Source: CAYOWQ01 sp964407695 (GTDB taxonomy: Bacteria; Planctomycetota; Phycisphaerae; Phycisphaerales; SM1A02). From it: 64,000 bases of DNA. Each line of letters starts with the position of its first letter. The first letter of the stretch is position 1. The notes under the pieces are model-generated. The model saw only the letters and a list, made by a program, of their open reading frames with translations, did no database searches and was not told where the DNA came from. Location: NCBI GenBank assembly GCA_964407695.1, contig CAYOWQ010000001.1:310001-374000 (forward strand). The letters are read 5' to 3'. The position numbers and the translations under genes are program-made. This document shows positions 1-8,579 of this stretch, in pieces.

Positions 1-32
1 CGCTGCTGATCCTTCTCCCGGAGCCTCGATCG

Positions 33-641
33 ATGTCTTACTACATTCGCGTGCTTTCTCCGACCGAGCGTGTGCCCGATCTGCAGATACTGCAATCGGC
101 CCTCAAGGAATCAGGGGTCACTGCGACACTCGCCGTGGAGGATGAGGGTGAGGATGGATGGTCGCAACTGGTGCTGGCCCATGCCGACGGGGCCGAGATT
201 GCGATCATCGAGCGAAATGCGGCATCGTCGGATGAACTCTTTGCCGAGGAAATGGAAGAGTTCGCAGAGGAGATCGATGACTGTCTTCCGGTCAGCGCGC
301 GCCTGTGGCTGCTCGACTACTTTCCCAGGGTTCGCACCATCTATGCATTCCAACTCCTTGACGGGACCGACCACAACAATGGATGGGATGCGCTGGGCGC
401 GGTTCAGTCGGCGCTTCACGACGCGGTTGGCGGAATTCACCAGGCCGATGGAGAGGGATTTTCAAACGAGGATCGGTACCACATCCTCTGGCAGTTCGCC
501 GAAGGCGTTGATGGCCCGTGGTCGATGAGCGTTCTCTCCGATGGGGAGTGGAAATGTTTTGAGATGGACCTGGGCAACAGCGATCACCGGGCAGCGTTCC
601 TTCGCGGTGAAGTGCCGGCCGGGGTCACCATCATGGAATGA
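33..641 (+). CDS. Hypothetical protein, acidic, 202 aa
   Basis: I do not recognise the family. The 202-residue product is acidic, with a Glu/Asp-rich stretch at about residues 68-84 (EEMEEFAEEIDD), and has no signal peptide or membrane segment, so it is probably cytosolic. Aromatic residues concentrate in the middle (RLWLLDYFPRVRTIYAFQLL). The ATG at 33 follows a GGAG about 10 nt upstream, but only 32 bases precede it, so an earlier start cannot be excluded. It converges with the GIY-YIG-like gene on the other strand. Its place at the edge of an accessory region is compatible with an immunity or regulatory role, but nothing in the sequence shows one. Confidence 0.6.
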   Translation: MSYYIRVLSPTERVPDLQILQSALKESGVTATLAVEDEGEDGWSQLVLAHADGAEIAIIERNAASSDELFAEEMEEFAEEIDDCLPVSARLWLLDYFPRVRTIYAFQLLDGTDHNNGWDALGAVQSALHDAVGGIHQADGEGFSNEDRYHILWQFAEGVDGPWSMSVLSDGEWKCFEMDLGNSDHRAAFLRGEVPAGVTIME

Positions 642-836
642 CGCCGTCGCCGCAGGAAGACGCCCGGCCCCCGGGCCCCCGGTCTTCGGGGTCCACGATT
701 GGTTCGCCATCGCCGCCCGCCGACAGTCGGCGGAATGTTCGTCCGATAGCGTCGGAATTTGAAGTCGGCGGGATTCAGGCGCGACTTTATTGGTGAGGTC
801 GAAATGAATTCTTCGATGGCAACGGTCGAACTGGAG

Positions 837-1361
837 TCACGAAAAGTCGATCAGGGTTCGAGTGTATTCAACGACATTAACCAATGGAATACGCCCGTTG
901 GCGAGAACGTGCTCATGGATCGCAAGTGCCTCCAGCCACGGTCTGAGGCCTTTCCGGAGGTAATCAGGCATTGCGACCGGTTCGGCGACGAAGAACGCGA
1001 CCCATAGATTCGAGCACTCGCCTTGAGGCCACCGCCAGCCTCCGCTGTGCCCACGCATGCGGTCACCAGAGAATCCGGCGGACTTCGAGAAGTAGCCCAT
1101 CCTTTCCTTGAAGCGGCCGGTTTCGCCGACATATCGCACCTTGCTCGACCGCGGATGGAGCTCGCTTGGCTCGACATCCGACCAGGCCAGCAGATAGATG
1201 CCGCCGGAAGACGCCACCGGGCCGAGATCGGGATTGACGGTGCGGCTCCGTTTGCCGCGCCCCGGCCAGAAACACGCGCTCACCTCGTTCCAATGGAACC
1301 AGCGGTCGTGGTGGGGGCGCAGGTCAAAACGAGTCGGAGGCGGTTCGGGGGCGTACGTCAT
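837..1361 (-). CDS. GIY-YIG nuclease-fold protein
   Basis: This 174-residue protein carries the hallmarks of a GIY-YIG fold: GGIYLL at residues 53-58, the second strand KVRYVGET at 74-81, an arginine at 83 or 87 in the helix that follows (RFKERM), and a late glutamate in ALAIHEHVL (E144 or E150). In this family the two tyrosines, the Arg and the Glu form the nuclease site, so it may be an active DNA endonuclease, although the spacing is loose and activity is inferred. An unusual extra N-terminal segment of about 50 residues (PHHDRWFHWNEVSACFWPG) precedes the fold. It is a single-domain protein with no DNA-binding domain visible, and lies between unrelated accessory genes. Stand-alone GIY-YIG proteins occur in repair, mobile-element and defence settings. 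Confidence 0.65.
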   Translation of the reverse strand: MTYAPEPPPTRFDLRPHHDRWFHWNEVSACFWPGRGKRSRTVNPDLGPVASSGGIYLLAWSDVEPSELHPRSSKVRYVGETGRFKERMGYFSKSAGFSGDRMRGHSGGWRWPQGECSNLWVAFFVAEPVAMPDYLRKGLRPWLEALAIHEHVLANGRIPLVNVVEYTRTLIDFS

Positions 1362-1529
1362 TGAACAACATGGTACGAAATGCCGGAACGCGATCCGAGA
1401 GGAAGGCTGCCGCCCTCCTCTCGGGCTCTCCTCCGCCTTTTCAAAAAACTCTGGACGCGAGACAGGCGACGGGTCATACTTGGCCTCTGGCGTTGCGTAG
1501 GTCTATTCCGCGACAAATGGAGGCCGCTC

Positions 1530-2390
1530 ATGCTTACCGTATTGACGATCTTCCTTGTGTGCTGTTCGGGCTCGCCAGACGTCTCGACGATGTCAGTGGA
1601 GGAGCTACGCAATCTCGTGAAGCAGCAGCAGGAACGTATTGAATGCCTTGAGGGAGAGCTTGCGGCGATGAAAGGCCGGAATGCCCCTTCTGCACCGGGC
1701 GCGTCGGCTCAGGCTACGCCAAAGTTGTCCGCGTCTAGTTTGGAGATCTATGACCGCCTTGTCCGCGTAGGCCGTTCGGAGATCGACAGATTGGTTGCCG
1801 AGGCAGCCAAGATTGATTGCGAGATCGACACGATTCGTAAGGCCGCCATCGATGGATCCTTGAAGCAATCCGAGGCTGTCGGGTCGGATGGGTCGTATTT
1901 GTTTCGCACGGAAGGCGCGCGAAAGAAGGCCTTGGCGACGGCGCTGCAGAAGGCCGCCGGTCTCCGCAAGGGCTGCGTGCAAAAGGCGTTCGGCACCGCT
2001 TGGATCAGTGAATTCCTGAATGGGAGCCCGGATTTGGAGATCAGGCCGGAAAAGCGATCTCTTGGAGAGCTGCATGCCCCCATACACGTGGTGCAGATCG
2101 TCGGCCCTGATGAATTCATTGGAACTGCACCGTTTTGGGAAGGAAGCGGCCCCTTCGGGGACCTTCGCGCTGACACCCCGGTATGGGTCCGCGGCGTATC
2201 GACCGAGGGGTTTATCGATGGTAACGACGTTGAGATTCCGGGCTCTTTCGTCAACCTAGGCCACAAGACCTACACCGAGGTGGGCGAAACCTCACGGACC
2301 GTTTGGATGCTCCTCAAAATCGATGACCAATCCCTGCGCACGTTATTGATGGAGGAGTTGTCCGCTTACGCGAAGCGTTCTATCCCATGA
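1530..2390 (+). CDS. Putative secreted/lipoprotein with coiled coil, 286 aa
   Basis: The frame is open from 1380, but the ATG at 1530 is chosen because GGAGG lies 6-7 nt before it and it places a hydrophobic signal-like segment (MLTVLTIFLVCCSGS) at the N-terminus. The Cys pair at 11-12 could be a lipidation site, but the lipobox is not canonical. Residues of about 20-48 (VEELRNLVKQQQERIECLEGEL) form a likely coiled coil, followed by an Ala/Pro/Ser-rich linker and a charged helical region to about 160. The C-terminal part (HVVQIVGPDEFIG...) looks like a small beta domain. I do not recognise a family. The protein probably sits in the periplasm or is membrane-anchored. It precedes the minisatellite region. 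Confidence 0.55.
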   Translation: MLTVLTIFLVCCSGSPDVSTMSVEELRNLVKQQQERIECLEGELAAMKGRNAPSAPGASAQATPKLSASSLEIYDRLVRVGRSEIDRLVAEAAKIDCEIDTIRKAAIDGSLKQSEAVGSDGSYLFRTEGARKKALATALQKAAGLRKGCVQKAFGTAWISEFLNGSPDLEIRPEKRSLGELHAPIHVVQIVGPDEFIGTAPFWEGSGPFGDLRADTPVWVRGVSTEGFIDGNDVEIPGSFVNLGHKTYTEVGETSRTVWMLLKIDDQSLRTLLMEELSAYAKRSIP

Positions 2391-2618
2391 TGCGCTAGGG
2401 CTCTGAGGCCTACGCCAGAGCGGGTGTGCGTTTGCGTGGAACGCGAGAATGGCGAATGCCTATCTCTGGCGAAAACACTTCCTTCTCCCGATCGGACGAG
2501 TTCCGGCGGTGCGGCCAGTATCAGCGGTAGGGGCAGGGCCGGGAAAAGCGTGGCGCTCGTGCGGTGCACTGCGTTGGGGCGCAGTTTCAGCGCCGGCCCC
2601 CGACCCGGCGGGACATGT

Positions 2619-2982
2619 CGCGATGATCGGGGAAGGGTCCGCGATGACCGGGGAAGGGTCCGCGATGATCGGGGAAGGGTCCGCGATGATCGGGGAAGGG
2701 TCCGCGANNNNNNNNNNNNNNNNNNNNNNNNNNNNNNNNNNNNNNNNNNNNNNNNNNNNNNNNNNNNNNNNNNNNNNNNNNNNNNNNNNNNNNNNNNNNN
2801 NNNNNNNGAAGGGTCCGCGATGATCGGGGAAGGGTCCGCGATGATCGGGGAAGGGTCCGCGACGACCGGGGAAGGATCCGCGATGACCGGGGAAGCGTCC
2901 GCGATGATCGGGGAAGGGTCCGCGATGATCGGAGAATCGTCCGCGACGACCGAGGAAGGGTCCGCGATTACCGGGGAAGGGG
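2619..2982 (+). repeat. 21-bp tandem repeat (minisatellite), interrupted by gap
   Basis: The unit begins CGCGATGATCGGGGAAGG and is 21 bp long. About 4.2 copies are visible left of the N run and about 8 right of it, differing mainly at single positions (gatgatc/gatgacc/gacgacc), and the last copies are more degenerate. There are no unique spacers, so it is not a CRISPR array. Read in one forward frame it would encode a 7-residue repeat (GEGSAMI), but no start site or downstream domain supports translation. Unit starts are at 2619 on the left and 2816 on the right. That distance is not a multiple of 21, so the N run does not give the true length. Confidence 0.95.
2708..2807. other. Assembly gap, 100 N
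   Basis: Exactly 100 undetermined bases lie inside the 21-bp tandem repeat. The repeat phase does not carry across the gap, so the 100 is a scaffold placeholder and the array was probably collapsed or left unresolved by short reads. Confidence 0.97.
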
Positions 2983-3432
2983 TTCAGCAGGAGGAGAGCC
3001 CGCCCCCGGAACGTCTTCCCCGGGTGAGGAAGGCGGCAGCCTTCCTCTCGGAGGGCAACAAAGAAGGTGTGCGGTGCACAGCCTACGTCGCTTCACGCGG
3101 TGCGCTCCGACGGATAGAATCCAACTATCGAATACGACGGGTGCGTCCTTGCTACGCTGAAAGGGTGCTTGAGCGCTCGTGAACAGGCCGGAACCCGGTT
3201 GGGCGTGATAAATCACGACGCAACTGAGGTGTCGAGTGAAGATCGTGGGCGGAACGCGGTTGGAAACGCGCCTAACAGATGATTGGTCGAAGCTGGGCTA
3301 GATCTCCGGCGCATCAGTGGAGTGAACCGGCAATCGATGGCGGGGCAGCTTCCCTGGTCGGTGAAGGCTGGAGAGGCACATGTTTCAAGGGTGCCGTCAA
3401 GGACTTACCGCAGCTACTAGAGGTAACGATAA

Positions 3433-5748
3433 ATGGGTAAACGCCCCAAGAAGAAACGGAACACCAAGGTCGGATACCTTCCCAAGCTTGGTGACTTCCC
3501 GATATACCTCGCCGAAATCGCGGACAGGTTGGCAGCACGCTACACGTTTGTCGAAATCGCAGGAGAGGGCAAAACAGGCCTTGCATGCCGCATAAAGTCA
3601 AATCAAACTGGTCGCGACTACTGCTTAAAGACGATTCGTGAATCCGTGGCTGACCCCGTCGAACGCAATCGGACAAAGTCAACGCTCGAAAAGGAAGTCA
3701 GCATTCTGAGCCCACTCTCACACCGCTGCCTGCCCGCAATATACGAATACGACTTATCGGGGGACCTTCCATTCTATATTTCAACGTATCATCCGGGGAC
3801 GCCTTGCAACCGGTTCCTTGACGAAGGTCGATCATTCTCCATTGCCGACGCGTTTACTGTTGTATTATCGCTATTGAGCGTAATGCATTACGTACATAGC
3901 CAGGGACGCACGCATTGCGATCTGCATCTTGGTAACGTAATGATTCATGAAGATGTAATGGCGGTTGGAATCTTGGTGATTGACTTTAGTTCTGGGCATC
4001 GGGACAGCGACACGTCGGGTGATACGCAGATTCGTGGAGCGAAGCGATTCTTGCCCACTCGAGACCAACATCGATTCCATCAGACCGTCAATCGAGCTAA
4101 CAGCGAAAGCGTGTTTCAAGCAGCTGACTTTCGCGCTGTTGGGATGTTGTTAGCTGCCTTAGGGCCGGCTCTAATGAAACACGCAAATCCACTTCAGAGA
4201 ATTGCATTCAACAACTTTCACAAGGCACTTCAAGATGAACGGATACGAAATTGGCCAGATGCAACTTCCCAGCTGCGCTACGTCATGGATCCAGAGCGAA
4301 TAATCAATGAGAATCTCGACCTTTCGCTTCGCGACGATGGTACAAAACCCGCAATACCACTCCCTAGCTCGAATGGAGTACCCGTTGGCGGCGCGCCTCT
4401 TGCGGTAATCAATTCAGAGGCGTTCCAACGGCTGCGTGGAATACGGCAGCTATCCTTCTGTGAGTTCTACTATCCGGGAGCGACGCACACGCGTTTTGAG
4501 CACAGCATTGGGGTATATGGGATGGCGCAGCGGGCATTATCTCATCTGGTCAACGATCGGACATTTCGGGAGAGCTTCACCTCAGTCGAAGTCAGAGGAT
4601 TCTTGTTGGCTGCATTGGTGCACGATATCGGGCACTACCCTCACGCGCACGTGTTGGAGCAATATGCTGTCAGTCGGTTCCCGGGAAACCTGAATGCAAA
4701 AACTGCGGCGTCTCATGAGGCCCACGCCGTACACTTGATGGAGAGAAACCCAGAACTGCGATCACAAATTATTGAGAGATGGGGCCAGTCAAGCTTTGAT
4801 TGTGCATCAAAGGTCATTGTGAACAAAGCTAGAGCCCTCTCGGAATTGTTGGATGGTCCGATGGACATTGACAAGCTTGACTATCTGTCACGTGATGCGG
4901 TTCACTGTGGCGTGAAATTCGGGGACGGGCTTGATGTCGACGGTCTGTTGCGATCGCTGAGGTGCCTTCCTAGTGGCGGAATGGCTATCACCATGGAAGG
5001 GGTGCCAATGGCGGAGGGTTTGATGATTCTGCAAGACCAGATGCTGTCACATGTGTATTGGAATGAATACAGTCGGTCTCTCATTTGCATGTTTCATGCA
5101 CTAATAGCACATTTGGTGGAGAAAGATGTTACAGGGTTCGTTGGACTTGTGACGAATTTCAAGAAATCCTCATCCGACGTAGAGGCTATAGAAAAGTACG
5201 TGTTGCCGCGAATAGCTCGTATGCCAGCGACGCGCAGGGACAAACTGATGAAATTGGCCACGGCATTTGTAAGACCGAGGTTTTCCGACGTATATACGGT
5301 GTTGCGTGCGTACAGGTCGGACGATGTCATACCAGAATCTGCGATTACGAATATCTATTCCGCAATTGTGCGAGACACGACACACTCAGGCACAGAGCTA
5401 TCTCAGGTGCCGATTATTTGGAAGCACGTAACATCATTGCGGAAAGCGTTCATGGGTGCGTTTGGCGAGAAGGGAATCCAGATAGATCCGTTGCAAATTG
5501 TGATTGATGTTCCGTATGGTAAGGCTGCTCGGCGAACGGTGCTCGTACAGCGCCAGGCAAACGCGGAGCCGGTGCCTATTACCGAGGTATCGCATTTGTC
5601 TTCTTCAATATTCGACAAGCCAGCAGCTTATCTATCGCCTGTGCGCGTATTCATAGATCCTGAAATACTGAGAGTGGCTGGCTCTGATGTTGACCAAATC
5701 GTGAGCAATGCGGAACATGGGTTTTATCGACCGGATACTGTGAGGTAG
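3433..5748 (+). CDS. Fusion of protein-kinase-like domain and SAMHD1-type HD phosphohydrolase
   Basis: This 771-residue protein has two enzyme domains. Residues about 35-280 resemble a Ser/Thr kinase: glycine loop GEGKTG (44-49), ATP-binding lysine K66 (YCLKTI), catalytic loop HCDLHLGN (161-168, D163/N168) and metal-binding IDFSS (D184, DFS instead of DFG). Residues about 320-700 match SAMHD1/dGTPase-like HD enzymes: RFEHS (R354, H357), HDIGHYPHAH (H397, D398, H401, H406), SHEAH (H428) and MDIDKLDYLSRD (D480, K481, Y484), the same order as SAMHD1 metal and substrate residues. The HD domain probably removes triphosphate from (d)NTPs or a related nucleotide; the kinase-like domain may regulate it. 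The ATG at 3433 has AGAGGT about 8 nt upstream. GC is near 50% in three 60-base lines I counted (27, 33 and 29 of 60), well below its neighbours, which suggests horizontal acquisition. A nucleotide-depleting defence role is inference. Confidence 0.85.
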   Translation: MGKRPKKKRNTKVGYLPKLGDFPIYLAEIADRLAARYTFVEIAGEGKTGLACRIKSNQTGRDYCLKTIRESVADPVERNRTKSTLEKEVSILSPLSHRCLPAIYEYDLSGDLPFYISTYHPGTPCNRFLDEGRSFSIADAFTVVLSLLSVMHYVHSQGRTHCDLHLGNVMIHEDVMAVGILVIDFSSGHRDSDTSGDTQIRGAKRFLPTRDQHRFHQTVNRANSESVFQAADFRAVGMLLAALGPALMKHANPLQRIAFNNFHKALQDERIRNWPDATSQLRYVMDPERIINENLDLSLRDDGTKPAIPLPSSNGVPVGGAPLAVINSEAFQRLRGIRQLSFCEFYYPGATHTRFEHSIGVYGMAQRALSHLVNDRTFRESFTSVEVRGFLLAALVHDIGHYPHAHVLEQYAVSRFPGNLNAKTAASHEAHAVHLMERNPELRSQIIERWGQSSFDCASKVIVNKARALSELLDGPMDIDKLDYLSRDAVHCGVKFGDGLDVDGLLRSLRCLPSGGMAITMEGVPMAEGLMILQDQMLSHVYWNEYSRSLICMFHALIAHLVEKDVTGFVGLVTNFKKSSSDVEAIEKYVLPRIARMPATRRDKLMKLATAFVRPRFSDVYTVLRAYRSDDVIPESAITNIYSAIVRDTTHSGTELSQVPIIWKHVTSLRKAFMGAFGEKGIQIDPLQIVIDVPYGKAARRTVLVQRQANAEPVPITEVSHLSSSIFDKPAAYLSPVRVFIDPEILRVAGSDVDQIVSNAEHGFYRPDTVR

Positions 5749-6005
5749 GATGCATTTGGCTAGGCCGCATCCGGTGTATTGATCAGTGACAGGCGTATCT
5801 GCAATCGTCGCTATCCCAGTTGCTTTGCTTCGAGGATGCGGCTTCCGCTAGCGGTGGAGAGGTCCTCCGGCAAATAAGCGTAGCCGACCGGGCGAAGATG
5901 TGGCTTGCAAAGCCGTCGACATTAGCCACCCGCTTCGCGACCCCTCAGCGCCCCCTGCGCCTCAGTGGCGAATCCGCCATGCCGTCACTCGACACCTCGA
6001 CACCT

Positions 6006-6018
6006 CCCCCAAAGGGGG
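6006..6018 (-). terminator. Possible short hairpin after aldolase gene
   Basis: CCCCC-AAA-GGGGG lies 5 nt beyond the aldolase stop codon. No U-tract follows on the minus strand, so this is a weak terminator candidate. Confidence 0.25.
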
Positions 6019-6022
6019 GCCA

Positions 6023-7150
6023 TCAAGCGACGGTCACCTTCCCATCAAGATACACATCCTGAATCGCATTCAACAGCTTCACGCCCTCATTGAACGGTTT
6101 CTGGAACGCCTTGCGGCCGCTGATGAGGCCCATGCCGCCAGCGCGTTTGTTGATCACTGCCGTGCGCACCGCATCGGCGAGGTCTGATGCGCCTTTGCTT
6201 TCGCCGCCGGAGTTGATGAGGCCCGCTCTGCCCATGTAGCAGTTGAGCACCTGGTAGCGGCAGAGGTCGATGGGGTGGGCGGTGGCGAGGTCGGTGTACA
6301 TCTTCTCATCGAGCTTGCCGTAGCTCGAGTTCTTCATGTTCAGGGCCTTGTATCCCTCGTTGCGCTCGGGCAGCTTCTGCTTGATGATGTCGGCCTGAAT
6401 CGTGACGCCGAGATGGTTGGCCTGGCCGGTGAGGTCGGCCGCGGTGTGGTAGTCGGGCCCATCCGCCTTGAACTTGGAGTTGCGCAGGTAGCACCAGAGG
6501 ATGGTGGCCATGCCCAGCTCGTGGGCGTGCTGGAACGCCTCGGCCACCTCGACGATCTGGCGGGTGGATTGCTCGGAGCCGAAGTAGATGGTGGCGCCCA
6601 CCGCGCACGCGCCGAGGTTCCACGCTTCTTCCACCGAGCCGAACATGACCTGGTCGAACTGATTGGGATAGGTCAGCAGCTCGTTGTGGTTGATCTTGAC
6701 GATGAAGGGGATCTTGTGGGCGTAGCTGCGGGCGACCGAGCCGAGCACGCCGAAGGTGGTGGCCACGGCGTTGCAACCGCCCTCGATGGCGAGCTTCACG
6801 ATGTTTTCACCGTCGAAATACATCGGGTTCTTGGCGAAGGAAGCCCCCGCGGAGTGTTCGATCCCCTGGTCAACCGGAAGGATGGAGAGATAGCCGGTGC
6901 CCGCGAGCCGGCCGTGATTGAAGAGGGCGCTCAGGTTGCGAAGCACCTGGGGGTTGCGATCGGTCTGGGCGAAGATGCGATCGACAAAGTCGGGCCCGGG
7001 CAGGTGGAGCATCGCCTTGTCGACCTTGGCGATGTGGGTGAGCAGGTCGGCATCGGGGCCGAGGAGGTCCGCGGTGCTGGAGGTCGGCGGCGAGGTGACG
7101 GTGCGGGGCATGGTGGCGGGGGCCGGGGGCGTTGCCGGGGGTGGTGTCAT
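6023..7150 (-). CDS. Class I fructose-bisphosphate aldolase
   Basis: The 375-residue product resembles the DhnA/FbaB-type class I aldolases, which interconvert fructose 1,6-bisphosphate with dihydroxyacetone phosphate and glyceraldehyde 3-phosphate through a lysine Schiff base. Family features seen are GYLSILPVDQGIEH, TTFGVLGSVAR, a candidate active lysine in PFIVKINHNE, YFGSEQS, and the C-terminal phosphate-binding loops NSGGESKGASD and GMGLISGRKAF. The ATG at 7150 is chosen because GGAG lies about 8 nt upstream. The frame stays open further upstream, but those residues look non-coding. The first 30 residues are Pro/Thr/Ala-rich and may be disordered. The protein is cytosolic, in glycolysis/gluconeogenesis, and appears monocistronic. 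Confidence 0.9.
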   Translation of the reverse strand: MTPPPATPPAPATMPRTVTSPPTSSTADLLGPDADLLTHIAKVDKAMLHLPGPDFVDRIFAQTDRNPQVLRNLSALFNHGRLAGTGYLSILPVDQGIEHSAGASFAKNPMYFDGENIVKLAIEGGCNAVATTFGVLGSVARSYAHKIPFIVKINHNELLTYPNQFDQVMFGSVEEAWNLGACAVGATIYFGSEQSTRQIVEVAEAFQHAHELGMATILWCYLRNSKFKADGPDYHTAADLTGQANHLGVTIQADIIKQKLPERNEGYKALNMKNSSYGKLDEKMYTDLATAHPIDLCRYQVLNCYMGRAGLINSGGESKGASDLADAVRTAVINKRAGGMGLISGRKAFQKPFNEGVKLLNAIQDVYLDGKVTVA

Positions 7151-7322
7151 GGGTGGCTCCGATCGGATCGAGGCAAGTTTGGCTCCATCATAGGGAATTT
7201 GCAGGGGGAGTCGTAGAATGCGTTGGCTTGGGTATGGGGCTGGAATTGTGCCTTTTTCTGCCGCCGATACGAGGGCCGGGCGCTCACCCCAGCGCAGGGG
7301 ATGTCTTGGAAGGAGACCGACC

Positions 7323-7634
7323 ATGAGCACTTCGTTGGTCAAGGTAGTTCTGATGGGCATCGGGGTGGTTGGTGCGGTCTCCGGCTGCTCGCGCGGAGCA
7401 CCGGCCCCCAAGGTAGAGGCGACATCGACACCCACGGCGGCGGAGGTTGCAGGCAGTTATTCGACGACGCGGAAAATGACCGCTCAGCCGTACCTGGTGA
7501 CCGGTGAGTTCGCCATGATGTGCAGAGGCATCACCGCGGCCGACGTGGCTGTCAGCGTTCGCCTACCGTTATGGAAGCAATTGTCTGAAAGGGTGAGAGA
7601 CGACCACCAAGGAGAGAGAGCATGTCTGTCATGA
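7323..7634 (+). CDS. Small putative lipoprotein, 103 aa
   Basis: The ATG at 7323 has AAGGAG about 9 nt upstream. It is followed by a signal peptide ending in a good lipobox (GVVGAVSGC, Cys22), so the product should be lipidated and periplasm-facing. The mature part (about 80 residues) has no recognised domain. It overlaps the next gene's start by 13 bp in another frame, so the two may be translationally coupled, or the 3' part may be a frameshifted remnant of a longer protein. No homology is claimed. Confidence 0.55.
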   Translation: MSTSLVKVVLMGIGVVGAVSGCSRGAPAPKVEATSTPTAAEVAGSYSTTRKMTAQPYLVTGEFAMMCRGITAADVAVSVRLPLWKQLSERVRDDHQGERACLS

Positions 7635-8464
7635 TTCGCATTCAAGTTGCAGCGCTGGCGACGATCGCAACAGGATCGGTCGCACCCGCGGCGACAGTCT
7701 TTCCCATGAACCTCGCGGGATTCAACGCCGCCGCGGGCAACCCGCCGATCGCCATCGACCTTGAGTCGATCGCCACGGGCACCGATCTCGCCGGCATGGT
7801 GGTTGCGGGAGTGACGTTTTCGTCGCCCGTTGGTAACACGCTCGAGGTGGTGACGGCGAGCGCGACATTCACAACCGACGGCTATACCGGCGCACCGAAC
7901 CCGGCGAGCAATGTGCTGCCCGCGACGTCGGGCAGGAACATACTCTCGCCCGGTGGTGAGGCGATGCCGCCCGGCCCCAACCTCGCCCAGGCGGATGGGC
8001 TTGCGCTCATGTTCGCTTTACCGGTCACGGCCTTCGGGTTTGATCATCTGTCGCAGTCGGCCGACGGCTTCAGCTTCACATCCGTGACGGTCATCGGCGT
8101 CAACGGGCCGGTGTTCTCTGGTGGAATACCGATTTCAAATCTTGGCGGCGGCGGGGCGCCGGCGGGGGCGGATTTCTGGGGCATCGTGTCGATCGACAAT
8201 CCGATCGTCTCGATCACGATTAGCGAGGGCGACAGCGATTCGCAATTCCCGGACTGCAACATCGGCTACGACACGTTCCGCTTTTTCCCGATCGCCGACT
8301 GCATCGGCGATGCCGACGTCAACGGCGATGGGATCGTGAACGGTGCTGACCTCGGCCTGCTCTTGGCCGCGTGGGAAACCGACGAGTGCGAGACCGATCT
8401 GAACGGTGATGGCACAACCAACGGCGCAGATCTCGGGTTGCTGTTGGCGGAATGGACCCGCTGA
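7622..8464 (+). CDS. Secreted protein with C-terminal dockerin-like cassette
   Basis: The 280-residue product begins with a signal peptide (about 24 residues, ending near APAATV). It has a central beta-rich region of about 200 residues with many Gly/Ser/Thr and the pattern FDHLSQS...FTSVTVIG, resembling the choice-of-anchor/PEP-CTERM-type secreted proteins of planctomycetes. The last ~52 residues are two Ca-binding-type repeats (DVNGDGIVNGADLGLLLAAW and DLNGDGTTNGADLGLLLAEW). It has a strong ribosome site (AAGGAGAG) before the ATG. The function of the central region is unknown. The cassette is shared with five other proteins here. Extracytoplasmic location is inferred from the signal peptide. 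Confidence 0.8.
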   Translation: MSVMIRIQVAALATIATGSVAPAATVFPMNLAGFNAAAGNPPIAIDLESIATGTDLAGMVVAGVTFSSPVGNTLEVVTASATFTTDGYTGAPNPASNVLPATSGRNILSPGGEAMPPGPNLAQADGLALMFALPVTAFGFDHLSQSADGFSFTSVTVIGVNGPVFSGGIPISNLGGGGAPAGADFWGIVSIDNPIVSITISEGDSDSQFPDCNIGYDTFRFFPIADCIGDADVNGDGIVNGADLGLLLAAWETDECETDLNGDGTTNGADLGLLLAEWTR

Positions 8465-8579
8465 ACCGCAAACCTGCTCGGAGCGGGCTGGGCTTGATTG
8501 CATTCCCGTGTTGTCTTCAGCCAGATCTCATGCTGGGTGAACGATGTCACATGCGTCGAGGCCCACGTGTCATCCGCCA

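Larger units (their letters stand above)
2391..3432. other. Gene-free 1-kb region holding a minisatellite and an assembly gap
   Basis: No convincing gene lies between the putative lipoprotein and the kinase-HD gene. The main content is the 21-bp tandem array and N gap described separately. Open frames run through the array on both strands only because a 21-bp period keeps any stop-free frame open. The right part (3000-3432) shows no recognisable family in six frames and presumably contains the promoter of the kinase-HD gene. Confidence 0.6.

Noticed and set aside
2619..2982. Possible CRISPR array
   Set aside because: Copies are directly adjacent with no unique spacers, and no cas genes are present.
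2424..3182. Open frame through the 21-bp repeats that would give a repeat protein
   Set aside because: A 21-bp period keeps stop-free frames open. There is no ribosome site, no domain outside the repeats, and the gap prevents any check.
6275..7216. Plus-strand frame of 313 codons
   Set aside because: It is the antisense shadow of the aldolase gene, with Gly/Val/Asp-rich biased content.
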